Shown piece after piece: positions 10,501 to 20,638 of a stretch of DNA of 64,000 nt; within the stretch, counting starts at the first letter, position 1, and every line of letters begins with the position of its first letter. Both the position numbers and the translations under genes were made by a program. The notes beneath the pieces are model-generated. The model was not told the origin of the DNA. It did not search any database and was given only the letters and a program-made list of their open reading frames with translations. The stretch is from Liquidambar formosana (lineage: Eukaryota > Streptophyta > Magnoliopsida > Saxifragales > Altingiaceae), in NCBI GenBank assembly GCA_039720395.1, contig CM077828.1, positions 17,272,264 through 17,336,263 on the forward strand, written 5' to 3'.

Positions 10501-13080
10501 CTTTCTGCATGTCTAGGTTCTTCCACTTGCTCGAAAGCATTTTAGCTTTAAAAGACAGCGGGAACTTTTGTATCAAAGCTTGTGCCTGATGCCCTTGAAA
10601 TTGATTGAACGTGTCTTACCATGGCTGGTGGGATCATTAACTGAAGATGAAGCCAAGAGTTTCCTTAAAAATATGCATTTGGCAGGTCTATATCCATCCA
10701 CTAAGTCATCAGTTGTTAAGAGACAAATTGCTGCCTTTTATTTCACTTCTAACTTGTGCACAATTCTGTCATTTCAGCTCCTGCAGTAGATACTGCTCTG
10801 GTAACACTTTTTTTCTGGTTGGGCTTGCAAGGGCCACAACCAGGGTGTATGTTTGCCTTCAAGTGCAATTGGTTGCTGTCCTGTACAAAGGTTCAGTGAA
10901 ATTGAGGAAGATTACGTCCGACCATTCTGCGCATGTGCTTCTGCTTTATCTACTGGAGACCTCACAATGTCTGTTCAAGCAGATGACGACAAAAGGCCAG
11001 TCAAACGAAATATATCACAGTCATGCGAAAATAATCTTGCATCTGACTCTCCAGAGACTATGAATGCCTGTAAACTATCTTGTACCGATCGGTCTTGTAG
11101 TGTCCCAGGTTAGGAGTAAACTGTAATAATCTGGGATTGAGTTCTCTTTCTACGGCAAAGTCTTTGCGTTCTTTGTCTTTCAACACTCCTGCTCCTTCCC
11201 TTAACTCCAGTCTTTTTGTCTGGGAAACAGATAATAGTGTTTTCTGATAATGGTTGTTCAGTGAGACCAATTGATACTATATTTAAGTTTCATAAAGCCA
11301 TACTCAAAGACTTGGAATATCTAGATGTTGAATCTGGAAAGCTTGGTGAGTGTGACGAGACATTCCTTCGGCAGTTCATTGGAAGATTCCGTCTGCTATG
11401 GGGCTTATATAGAGCTCATAGTAATGCTGAGGATGAAATAGTTTTTCCAGCATTGGAATCCAAAGAGGCACTTCATAACGTGAGTCACTCATACACGCTG
11501 GACCATAAGCAGGAGGAAAAATTATTTGAAGATATTTCAGGTGTTCTTTCTGAGCTTTCACACCTTCATGAAGGCATGAAAAAGGCCCATATGAAGGAGG
11601 ATTCAAATGGAAGTAGTACTGAATTTTCGGCTGCCCATGGTAGTGAATTTATGAGAAAGCACAATGAGTTAGCTACACAACTTCAAGGGATGTGCAAATC
11701 TGTAAGAGTCACTCTGGATCAGCATATTTTCAGGGAAGAACTTGAGCTGTGGCCATTGTTTGGACAACATTTTTCTGTGGAGGAGCAGGACAAAATTGTT
11801 GGCCGCATAATTGGGACTACAGGTGCTGAAGTGCTCCAATCAATGTTACCATGGGTAACTTCTGCACTTACTCAGGATGAGCAGAATAAAATGATGGACA
11901 CGTGGAAGCAGGCAACTAAAAACACAATGTTCAATGAGTGGCTTAATGAGTGTTGGAAGGGAACTCTGGAATCATCTTTACAGACTGAAGCAACGGAAAG
12001 TAGCATTTCCCAAAAAGGTTTGTGCTATGCTTTGTGTTATGTGCTGCTAGAGAGTGCTGTGCAACTGTGAGGTTTTGTGTTGACTTGTTGACTATATTCT
12101 AAGTAGGGGGCCGTAGATATAATGAAATTTTATAACATCTTGCTCTTTTTAGTCTTTTTTGTGTTAATCTTACGTGAATATCATTTTGGTGGAATTTTTT
12201 AATTCATATAAGCTGCATACAATTTAGGTATCGATTTACAAGAAAGCTTGGAGCAGACTGATCAGATGTTCAAGCCTGGGTGGAAAGATATTTTCCGTAT
12301 GAATCAAAATGAGCTTGAGTCAGAGATCCGAAAGGTTTATCGGGACTCAACTCTTGATCCAAGGAGAAAAGCATATCTTGTTCAGAATCTTATGACTAGG
12401 TAAGTTCCTAATGGTAACATTCTGCTATGAGCTTTACAAAAATGCTTTATTTACGCCGATAAAAAAAAATGCTTTATTTATCACTAGTCACAACATAATT
12501 AATGAATACATGGTTTTTTCTGTCATGTAGTCTAAACTGCTTTACTTTCCTGTCATGATTCCTATGTACTAATCAGTTTGTGGATTATTTTAGTCGCTGG
12601 ATAGCTGCTCAGCAGAAGTTAACTCAAGCAACAGCAGGGGTAACTTCTGATGGTGAAGATGTACCTGGACGCTCATCAACATTCCGTGACCCGGAACAAC
12701 AAGTGTTTGGGTGTGAGCATTACAAAAGAAACTGCAAACTTCGTGCTGCTTGCTGTGGCAAATTGTTTACATGCAGATTCTGCCATGACAAAGTGAGCGA
12801 TCACTCGATGGATAGGTAACTTTTTTTTATCTTCCCATGCCTACATTTCAGGTTGGGATTCTATGTATTTATAACCTTTTTATCTTCCAGTCTACAATTC
12901 AGGTTGTGATTCTATGTATTGATTTTTTGTTCAATATTCCAGGAAAGCGACATCAGAAATGATGTGTATGCGCTGCCTGGAGATTCAGGCAGTTGGACCA
13001 ATTTGCGCCACACCTTCATGCAACGGATTTTCAATGGCAAAGTACTATTGTAATATTTGCAAATTTTTTGATGATGAAAG
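1550..13080 (+). CDS. BTS: BRUTUS-like hemerythrin/CHY zinc-finger E3 ubiquitin ligase (frameshifted, 3' incomplete)
   Basis: Exons: 1550-1822, 4830-5039, 6305-6499, 6587-6954, 9940-10168, 10517-10685, 10778-11108, 11211-12017, 12228-12399, 12594-12815, 12943-13080; all have GT-AG borders and matching phases. The product is about 1037 residues against roughly 1250 for the family. Three hemerythrin HHE domains are visible (exons 1-3, 4-6 and 8), each with FHKA- or WHNA-type His, an H-x3-ED iron-ligand motif (HTNAEDE, HSIAEDK, HSNAEDE) and a late QH/RH-x3-E/EE helix. Exon 10 encodes a CHY finger (CEHYKRNC, then CRFCH) and exon 11 the start of a CTCHY finger. The RING and zinc ribbon are not found. 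One extra T in the T7 run at 10808-10814 breaks the frame in exon 7; downstream exons match only in the shifted frame. Family role: iron-binding ubiquitin ligase that limits the iron-deficiency response in the nucleus. Assembly error or true pseudogene cannot be told apart here. Confidence 0.9.
4146..4394 (+). mobile_element. tRNA-derived SINE in BTS-like intron 1, with target duplications
   Basis: A pol III A-box (TAGCCCAGTTGG, about 4176) and a perfect B-box (GGTTCGATTCC, about 4230) head a roughly 210-bp unit with an A-rich tail (about 4367-4376). It is flanked by an 18-bp direct repeat, AAAAGAACTCAACTGACA at left and AAAAGAACTGAACTGACA at right, differing at one base. This is the mark of LINE-driven retroposition. 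The body is not a functional tRNA gene because no cloverleaf continues past the B-box. Confidence 0.85.
7621..9765 (-). mobile_element. 5'-truncated L1-type LINE, antisense in BTS-like intron 4
   Basis: On the minus strand the conceptual protein runs from the C-terminal end of the reverse transcriptase (about 9765-9420, [16 protein letters not shown] region split by a stop) through the post-RT region with WSGK (9424-9011). A zinc-binding reverse transcriptase segment follows (9062-8553, [10 protein letters not shown] then HLFLHC), then an RNase H (8228-7762) with [13 protein letters not shown] and a terminal REGNYVANK motif. Several frames and stops break it. The endonuclease, the RT catalytic core and ORF1 are missing, as expected of 5' truncation. 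The 3' end is placed at the T-rich run near 7621; ends are approximate and no target duplication was identified. Confidence 0.8.
10196..10228. repeat. T15-G18 homopolymer tract in BTS-like intron 5
   Basis: Fifteen T are followed directly by eighteen G just downstream of the exon 5 donor. Similar long G or C runs occur at 59505-59531 and 62896-62930. Such runs can form quadruplexes but are also classic sites of sequencing error. Confidence 0.8.
12831..12926 (+). repeat. Tandem duplication of about 50 bp in BTS-like intron 10
   Basis: Two near-identical units each contain ATCTTCC, CTACA, TTCAGGTTG and GATTCTATGTATT. Each brings a TTCAG that resembles a splice acceptor upstream of the real acceptor at 12941-12942. 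Confidence 0.6.
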
Positions 13081-13322
13081 GTATGTTAGTCCCAATTGGT
13101 AATCTTGTATTTCTATCTCAAATACTATAAGCATCACTAGTTTTAATGGCTATAAAGTACCATAGATATCTTATTTATTTTCTTTCTTTTTTCGCGAAAA
13201 GAATTGAAAGAAAAGGTACAATATAATTCTGGAAAGAATTTGTCTTTTTCAAACTTCAAATTGTGTTTTTCTTTCATTTATTAATTCGTTCTTCATATGA
13301 TGCGGTTATGAACCCTTGAAAG

Positions 13323-13422
13323 NNNNNNNNNNNNNNNNNNNNNNNNNNNNNNNNNNNNNNNNNNNNNNNNNNNNNNNNNNNNNNNNNNNNNNNNNNNNNN
13401 NNNNNNNNNNNNNNNNNNNNNN
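13323..13422. other. Assembly gap of 100 N
   Basis: Exactly 100 unknown bases, the usual placeholder for a gap of unknown size. It separates the last visible BTS-like exon from Copia-derived sequence, so the missing RING-coding exons, the Copia 5' LTR and the distal end of the Tat element could all lie inside it. Confidence 0.95.
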
Positions 13423-16400
13423 GAATGGTTTATTTACGATCACCTACACCCACCTTAGACCTTGGATTCAATCTATTGGCTTGGATTGAATCCTCTCAAA
13501 GTCCATAATCATCATAGTGGGAGCTTTAATTTATGAGATAATTGTATTAGCTCCAATACTATAGTTTGGTATATGTTACCTATTCACTTAGGGACTAATA
13601 TCAAAATATGGTACTTTATATATGTTGATATTTAATGGCATGCGATGTATGATTTATAATAGCATGAGATGTACGATTATAAATAGCATAATTTATATAT
13701 TTAAATTTTGATACATAGGATGCATGTTAATTTGATGAGACCCTTTAAAACCCCTCTTATTTAATATTAAGTTGAAAATGGAGAAGTCATTGGGGAATGA
13801 ATTCTTCATTGCCTTCCATCATTATAGGATCATCTAACGTCCCTTAATGTGGGTATCTGGCTGCAGACATGTAGGAGCTACCCATGTTAAAGACATTACT
13901 TGAAACTATCACATATGAGATATCATGGGGTGCCTAAACTGGTATATACCAAGAAACTAACATGTGAGGTATATATTTGGCGAAACATACCTGTGTGAAT
14001 GATGGGTTTAACTTAACTAGGGAAGTATTCCAGGAAACTAACATGTGAGGTGTATGTTCCCTAGAGGCAAAACGATTGGAACTTGCTTATGAAGCAATAG
14101 ACAAAGAGTTGTCTTCTTATTGTGGGTTAGAAGCCAAGAAACTAACATGTGAGGCTTCTAGGTCACAGTGGGACCCCAATCCCCATTAGGAATGAGATTC
14201 CCGAATTCCATTAGAGGGTGTATGGAATTTGATAAAATAGTGGGAGGTACCATATGATTAAAGACCCAATCATTATGGATAAAAATGAAATCTAATTCTC
14301 TGTTTATGTAGATTACCTAATTACTCACCTCAAAACCCCTATTTCCTAATATATAGGATATTGATAGTTTGACTAAACCCGATTTCTTTGATTGACTTAG
14401 GAAATTGAGAATTGTTCTCAATTTCAAAAGATTGTTTATATGCTTTAGGCCTTTTATTAAAGGCCCTCCATAAAACATCCTAAGAAGAAAAAGACACTAT
14501 GCGCAATTGGCATCTTGTTGCCATGCTATATGATAGTATTGATGACTAATGAGCTTCAGAAGCAAAATTAGTCAATGCAAGTGCCTTTGATGTCCTACAT
14601 CACATACAAAGGTTGTATTGTGAGTAAAATAATACTATAAAGTATAGTACTTGTAAAGGACTTCTTCTGGACTAGGATGTAATAAAAGTTGTTTATTAAT
14701 AATCATTCTTTTGAAAAATGATTAATCACATAGAATAGCTTGAGAAGCTAGATGTGATTTAAAATGGAAGCATAGAGGAAAGCAAGTCTTGAAAAGTCAA
14801 AGACAAAGAAATATAATTATTTTGTAGTAAACATAAGGTATTGTAAAGGGAACTTGATAAAGTATCAGTCTTCCTAGAAGAACCAAACTTTTGAAGTTTT
14901 GGTTCATGCTCTAAACTAAATTGTTGGTTAGTTTTGCTTCTTGGTTTTTGGATTCTAGTGTAATCTAAATCGAAGCAGAAAGTTAAGTAGATAATAAGTT
15001 ACCTTTAAAAAAATTTTAATAGAGCAAGAGTTGCTAGATTAATTTTGGGAACTTATTTCTTAACTGGGTCATTTAAGACATTCTAGAAATTTGATTTCTG
15101 AATTTAAATGACTAATTAGAGCGAATGCAACGTATTCCGAGAATACAAGAGATGTAGAGACTCTCATTTAAATGTAACGATTATGACTTGGTTATAAGAT
15201 GACCAAACCCATCTTTTACTTGGTATAAGTGAAAGAGTTACATTTATAATTTGATTAATACATTGTGATGTATATAGTCATGTAGAGCATGCATTCAATT
15301 ACAGTAGACTCATCTTAGAATACCATAGCTCAATGGTGAATCTAAGAGAACGAATTGAACTCTATTAAGATATGGTTTGATCCATGATGAGTTTTACTAA
15401 TGTATCCATCTAGGATATACCTTAAAATTGCTACATATTGATAATTTAGGGTTTACTCCAGTTTTGTCCCAATTATATCAGATATGATATGGGAAGAAAC
15501 CCAACTTAAAGAAGTTAAGGCTTGGGCTTGTGCTACGTTTGTCTGGAAACATAATGTAGACAATCTGGAAATAAGGTCAAGTGTTGAATTGTGGTATATC
15601 CTAAAAGTGGTTGGGATAGTATTTCTATTACTCTAATGAACAAAGTTGTCCATTAGGATGATTGCTGGATTTTCTTGAGAAAGAGTTCATTCAAGAAAGA
15701 TGCAAAAGTAGATAGAATTTACAGAATTGTTTGTAAAGCCACAAACCAACAAAGATCCAACCCTTGCCCCTATTGAGGCAAAACCTTTAATTACACCACA
15801 TTCTTTTCATAGATCAAATTGGATATTTCTTTAACATAAGAGAGATATTGTATCTCCATTAGAATGTGAAAGAATTGTTCTTTGGTGATAAAGATCACCA
15901 AGATAATCCTATTGATTATGATTAGGCGATGTTTGACATCAACTTGAGAAATGACTAAGAGTCATTAAATCCAATATGGACAGGTAGAGACCTAAAAAGC
16001 TTGGCTATTTAAGAATGTTTTCAACATAGGCAAAAAGTTGTCTATAAAGAAACTTGTTTGATAATAGTTATGCTGAAATCCATTTGGATCTTGTTATCTA
16101 TAAACACACATTTTGAATATGAGATATGTCAAAAAGGATATAAAGATGTTATATCAAATGGTGAAAAACCATAAAAGTGTGTAAGTTATAGAAGTCTATT
16201 AATAGACTACAAGGTTCTCATAATTAGAACATCTATAAAGTTGAAGTAATCAAATTGTTTGATTTCTCTCATTGTATAGATGGACCATGAGTGTATAAAA
16301 GGTTAGTGGGAGTGCGGTCGTTTTTCTTTATCCTAAGTATAGATGACATCCTAATCATTATGAATGATATATGAATGTTATCTAATGTAAAGTTTTGGTT

Positions 16401-17223
16401 TTTGGAGAAAAACTAATTCATGAAAGATTTGGCAGAAGCATCCAACAAGATCTATAGAGATAGATCATATAGATTGCTAAGTATCTCCAAATCACTAAAC
16501 ATAGTTGAAATGTTGAAGGAGTTCAACATGGAGAATTCTAAGGGAGGTCTGATTTACTTCAGATAAGAATTCATTATTCAAGGGCATGTGCCCTAGGATA
16601 ATACAAGTAAGGTTCTTAAAGTGTTAAGAAGCCTTATTCTACACTATGTATTGAACCTGATATCTATTATGTTGTAATTGTTACAAATAGTTATCAGTCA
16701 ATTCAAATTTGGAATATTGGATTGTATATGGAAATTGTAAACTCATAGTAGATGGGTATATGGATTTAGATATAATCCATATGGGGTATATTTTATATTC
16801 ACTTTAGTTGGTGAAATACTTAATGGAAGAACTGTATGAAAGATACAGTGGATTCCATTATTAAAGGTGAATTAATTGTCGCATTGTCTAGGAGACTGTT
16901 TGGATCTATAAGTTCATTTAGAACTTAGAGTTGTTCCTTCCATTGAGTTGCCCACACCTTGTTTTGTGACAACAATGGGTCTATAGCTCAAGTATAGGAA
17001 TCACGGTCTCATCAAAAGTCCAAACTCATAGAGTGACAATTCCAAGTGATTAGAGGAATCATTGGAAGAGGTAATAGATACATTACAGAAGATATTATCT
17101 ACATAAGTTTTTGTAGACCTACTGACTAAAGCTTTAAAACATAATTGGTTATGTCTAAGACCAACATCTTGAGAAGATAGGTATGCGATACATGGTCGAT
17201 TGGCTTTAGTGCAAGTGGGAGAT
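13423..17223 (+). mobile_element. Decayed internal region of a Copia LTR retrotransposon
   Basis: No long ORF survives, but traces of pol remain. Near 16330-16360 an IDDILII-type reverse transcriptase motif is readable. Near 16430-16560 follow YRDRS, then FNMENSKGGL-like residues typical of the Copia RT end. Near 17110-17135 there is DLLTKAL from the RNase H tail. The order fits + orientation leading into the 3' LTR, and a polypurine tract (AAGTGGGAGA) immediately precedes the LTR. Left end and 5' LTR are absent (gap). Stops throughout indicate an old copy. Confidence 0.8.
13943..14160 (+). repeat. Three hairpins with one conserved loop and different stems
   Basis: The 17-nt core AAGAAACTAACATGTGA occurs at 13951-13967 and 14136-14152, and as AGGAAACTAACATGTGA at 14032-14048. 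Each is bracketed by complementary arms that differ between copies: TATATACC/GGTATATA, CTAGGGAA/TTCCCTAG (slightly displaced from the core) and TAGAAGCC/GGCTTCTA. I saw no coding frame here. It lies in the left part of the Copia-derived region, plausibly its leader. Confidence 0.75.
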
Positions 17224-18881
17224 TGTTAGGATTATGCCCTAGAGCCAATCATAGAGATGATTGTTTAGGGATTAGGAACAATCATTTGATTTCATTTATG
17301 TATGTCACATTTATTATTGATTTAATAAAAGGGCTTATTCTATTATGTTTATATGCATCATTTATATTTACATAATATGTCCATGGAGTTAGAGTTGAGA
17401 ATATGGAATTACAAAGAGTTGTAATTTTGAGACTATAGATATATCTCTGTACTAAACTCCTTAAGCATTCCTAGTTGAAGGTTCACTATGATGGACAGTA
17501 ATGAACCATAGGACTAGCACTTGTTAGGTTGACTCTATAGGAGGATAGCTAGTCTCAAGCTATTTGTGTGGAGACACTACAACCAACAAGTGGGTGCCTA
17601 TTATAAGAATAGGTACACTGAATGTGACCAAAGATATGAGATAAACTAAATGGAGTTTTATCCTGCCTGTCAATCAGTTTCTCATTGTTATAGTAGTACA
17701 AGTAATCCTTAGACCTGAGACACCATAGTTGCCTTATGCATGTAGCTTTAGAAGTTTGATAACACTAAGTGCAGATCCTATTCAGGGGTCTGCAAAGGTG
17801 TTCATTGGCCCTATTGCTATGTGTATGAAGGCATGTGAGTGATCAACAAGGGATCCATCACTCTCAGGAAAAAGAGAGAGAATGTCTCATATAGCATTCA
17901 TAATATAACTCATTAAATCCATGGCCATGGTAGGATGAATATGAAAAGAGTTTCATGAGTTCATCTATGAGTTGATATCTATGAATGAGTATAAAGTAAT
18001 TGAACTAGGGACTTGACAGACTTCCATGTCCTATTAGTTCAATTGGAGACATTGTGTTGAAGGAAGGATGCAATTGTAACCTATAAACTATAACAGAAGG
18101 GTTCTTTGTAAATGACTATTCACCTCATTAAGGACCACACCATGAGCCATATGCTAGGTGTTACTCATGGTTAGTAGAAGCCCTAATTGATATAAGTGAG
18201 TTATAATCAATTAGGGAATTGGAAGGAGTTCCAATTAGACCCTAAATGGAAAGAGTTCCATTGTGCACACCTCGTGCTATTCCTACTACTTAATGATGTG
18301 AACCCAATGGGTCACACACTGATCATGCAAGAAGGGCTTTAAAGTCTATGAGAGAAAGGGTTTTAGTGAATAAAGAATAGTTCTTTATAGGCCTATTTGT
18401 ATTTGATACAAATAATAGGGGTTAATGTGCAATTAAGTGTAATTACACATAACCCTATTAGGGTTTCTTCCCCATGGCCAGCCCCCTTTAGTGGGCTGCC
18501 TATATAAGTCACACTTATGTGTGACATGGCATAATTGGCTTGCACAATAAACCCTAGCCGTCCAGCCCCTTGGAGGCTCTCTTCTCTCTCTCTCTCTTCT
18601 CCACCTCTAGCAACAACAAGGAAGAAGAAAGAAAGGACTTGAAGCTCTAGCTAGGTGTGGATACCGTTGGAGGCAGCACACTTGGGCTGCTCATTCACCG
18701 CTGTCCGGAATCAAAGCTTGGAGCAAAAAGGAGAAGACAAAAATTCTGTAAGTGTTCTAACCCTCTTTGTAGTTAGGGTTTGATTTTGTGTTATGCATAG
18801 TTAGATTCATGGGATTGGGAATCGTAGGAAAAATTTTTATATTCCGCACTTGTATTTTTCCCTCTTGTTCGATTCCCAACA
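17224..18881 (+). mobile_element. Copia 3' LTR
   Basis: It starts TGTTAGGATTATGCCC right after the polypurine tract and ends TTCCCAACA, giving the TG...CA ends of an LTR (1658 bp). A CT-rich stretch and GCAGCACACTTGGGC-type R/U5 sequence lie in the right half. The matching 5' LTR is not in the window, so age from LTR divergence cannot be read. Downstream it abuts the Tat element, which suggests that the Copia element inserted into or next to it. Confidence 0.85.
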
Positions 18882-18963
18882 AGAACACCCAAAAAAAAAG
18901 CCTCATATGACAGCAAAAAGACCGTAAAATTGAGAAAAGAGGACGAAAATACGCGGAGAAGAG

Positions 18964-19040
18964 TCTGGGCATGTACGTGCGTAGGCCATGCTCGTACGTG
19001 CACAGGTCATGCTCGTACGTGCATGGCTTATGCTCGTACG
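18964..19040. repeat. 21-bp palindromic-unit array 1 (Tat element)
   Basis: Units of the type ATGCTCGTACGTGCA plus a variable spacer recur at about 21 bp, upstream of the antisense gene start at 19145. They are related to arrays at 19836, 28506 and 29260. Confidence 0.75.
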
Positions 19041-19144
19041 ATCATGGGGCCTTCACTTTCCTTTTTCTCGCACTTCGTCAATTTGGCAACTTTTTCTGCA
19101 TAAAACGAGCCCCCTTCTTCGTTCTTCTTCACTGAAACCCTACG

Positions 19145-20467
19145 ATGGAAGACCCTAAGTTTGTCAAAGACATAAAACGATGGCTCTTGTCCTTTGATAA
19201 CCGAGCTCGGGATGATTTCAAAGAAGCTTTCGGCCTCCCATGCTTGTTTGACTACTGTCGGGTGAAAATCAACTACACTTTTCTTCTCGTTGCTTCGGAA
19301 TATTGGAAACCCACCCGCCACGTCTTCCGATTCAATCTGAATGAGTTGTGCCCCACACTCGAAGATTTTGGCGGTATCATAGGACGGACTAGCTTCAATG
19401 GCTTGCTTCTTCCCCCTGTTGACAAGGTCCCTGCTGCAGAGGTGGCCCAGTTCCTAGGCCTTTCCGCGCAAATGGTGCAAGGGTGGACTTCGAGTTTTAA
19501 GGTGGACGTGGCAAAACTCGCCGAATATTTCATGTCTCGTCCTATGCCTCCTGCTGGCCAGGCTCGAGTCTATTACCTGCGCGCGGCGTGCTTCTGTGCT
19601 CTTGCCGCCCTCTTTTTCAGAGATGAGTCATCGAGTCTGGAGACTTTTATTGTGCGCATGATCCCGGAGATCAAGGATTTCCACCCCAGCATGGTTGTCT
19701 TGGCAGATACTCTAAACGGGCTCGATCGCGTGGCGCGGAGCGACAGTTTCTCCTTTGGTGGCAGCCCTCTTCTTTTACAGGTTTCTTCTTTTTTTTCTTC
19801 TTTATTTTCTCGGATTTTTTTTTCCTCAATGCCATGATCGTACGTGCATTGTCCATGCACGTACGTGCATAATCCATGTACGTACGTGCATGGTCTGTTG
19901 ACCCTTCTACCTTTACTCTTTTGTGATGCAGATTTGGCTGTTCGAACGCCTAAAACTGGTCGAAGACCCTGCCATGAGTATCTAGACATATCACCCGCAG
20001 CACTATCGTCACAGGAAGGTCACCAAACCTTTCCCAAATGTCGAGCAAGCCCGGGATTTGCTGGAATCCATATCCTGCCACAACATTCGCTGGCTCTGTC
20101 CTTGGTGGAGGACCTCCTATGCTGTTCGAAATCTGATCCTTCCTCACAGCGTCATGCTAATTGGTCTTAAGGAGGTTTCTTTCTATTCCCCTATACGCAT
20201 CCGCCGTCAGCAAGGGCTACGCCAGGATCCGATCAAATGGGGTCACCTTGGTTACACCTGCCCCTGGAAACCCAACCATATGGATCGTGTGGAGAATGAC
20301 TGGTATAGCAAGGCAGTGTATTGGGCCGTCACCCCTCTGAAGTGATTAGCCCCCCTGGGTTCTACTATAACTGGCTGTTTACTGACATGGAGAGAGAGGA
20401 AAAGGAAGAAGAAGAACACAAGAGGAAAAGGGAAACAGAGGTCGAAACAGAGGCGAGGAAGAAGTGA
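19145..20467 (+). pseudogene. Plant mobile domain (PMD)-type protein, antisense ORF of the Tat element
   Basis: Exon 1 is 19145-19780 (212 codons, ending LLLQ) and exon 2 starts at 19932 after a GT-AG intron, resuming with IWLFERL. Residues such as CPTLEDFGGIIG, RVYYLRAACFCALAALFF and CPWW are those of the aminotransferase-like plant mobile domain family found in plants and their transposons. Exon 2 has a TAG at 19983-19985. A one-base loss near 20336-20341 moves the frame to a SPPGFYYNW segment and a highly charged E/K/R tail ending at 20465-20467. The intact protein would be about 390 residues. It lies tail to tail with integrase, and AATAAA near 20575 could end its transcript. Function is unknown; capture of a host gene by the element is inference. 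Confidence 0.75.
19836..19892. repeat. 21-bp palindromic-unit array 2, inside the PMD intron
   Basis: Three units at 21-bp spacing: ATGATCGTACGTGCAT, ATGCACGTACGTGCAT (a perfect 16-bp palindrome) and ATGTACGTACGTGCAT, each followed by about 5 variable bases. The array is wholly within the intron 19781-19931. Confidence 0.85.
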
Positions 20468-20638
20468 ACTTGACTATCCCCCGTACCCCTATCAATTATT
20501 GTACCCCTGCATTTGCTTTTAATCCCTTATGAGTTAATGAATAAGCATCAGAAAGATGTAATAATTTTCCCCAATCAATAAAAAACTATTATTATTAATT
20601 TGAGCACTTAGTACTTTGCCAAATTGTCACTACTCTGC

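Noticed and set aside
10853..11113. Separate small gene starting at an internal ATG
   Set aside because: It is the second half of BTS-like exon 7, displaced by the one-base frameshift; exon phases join it to the flanking exons.
11376..11606. Minus-strand ORF opposite BTS-like exon 8
   Set aside because: Shadow of the hemerythrin-coding exon; the plus-strand reading is clearly the real one.
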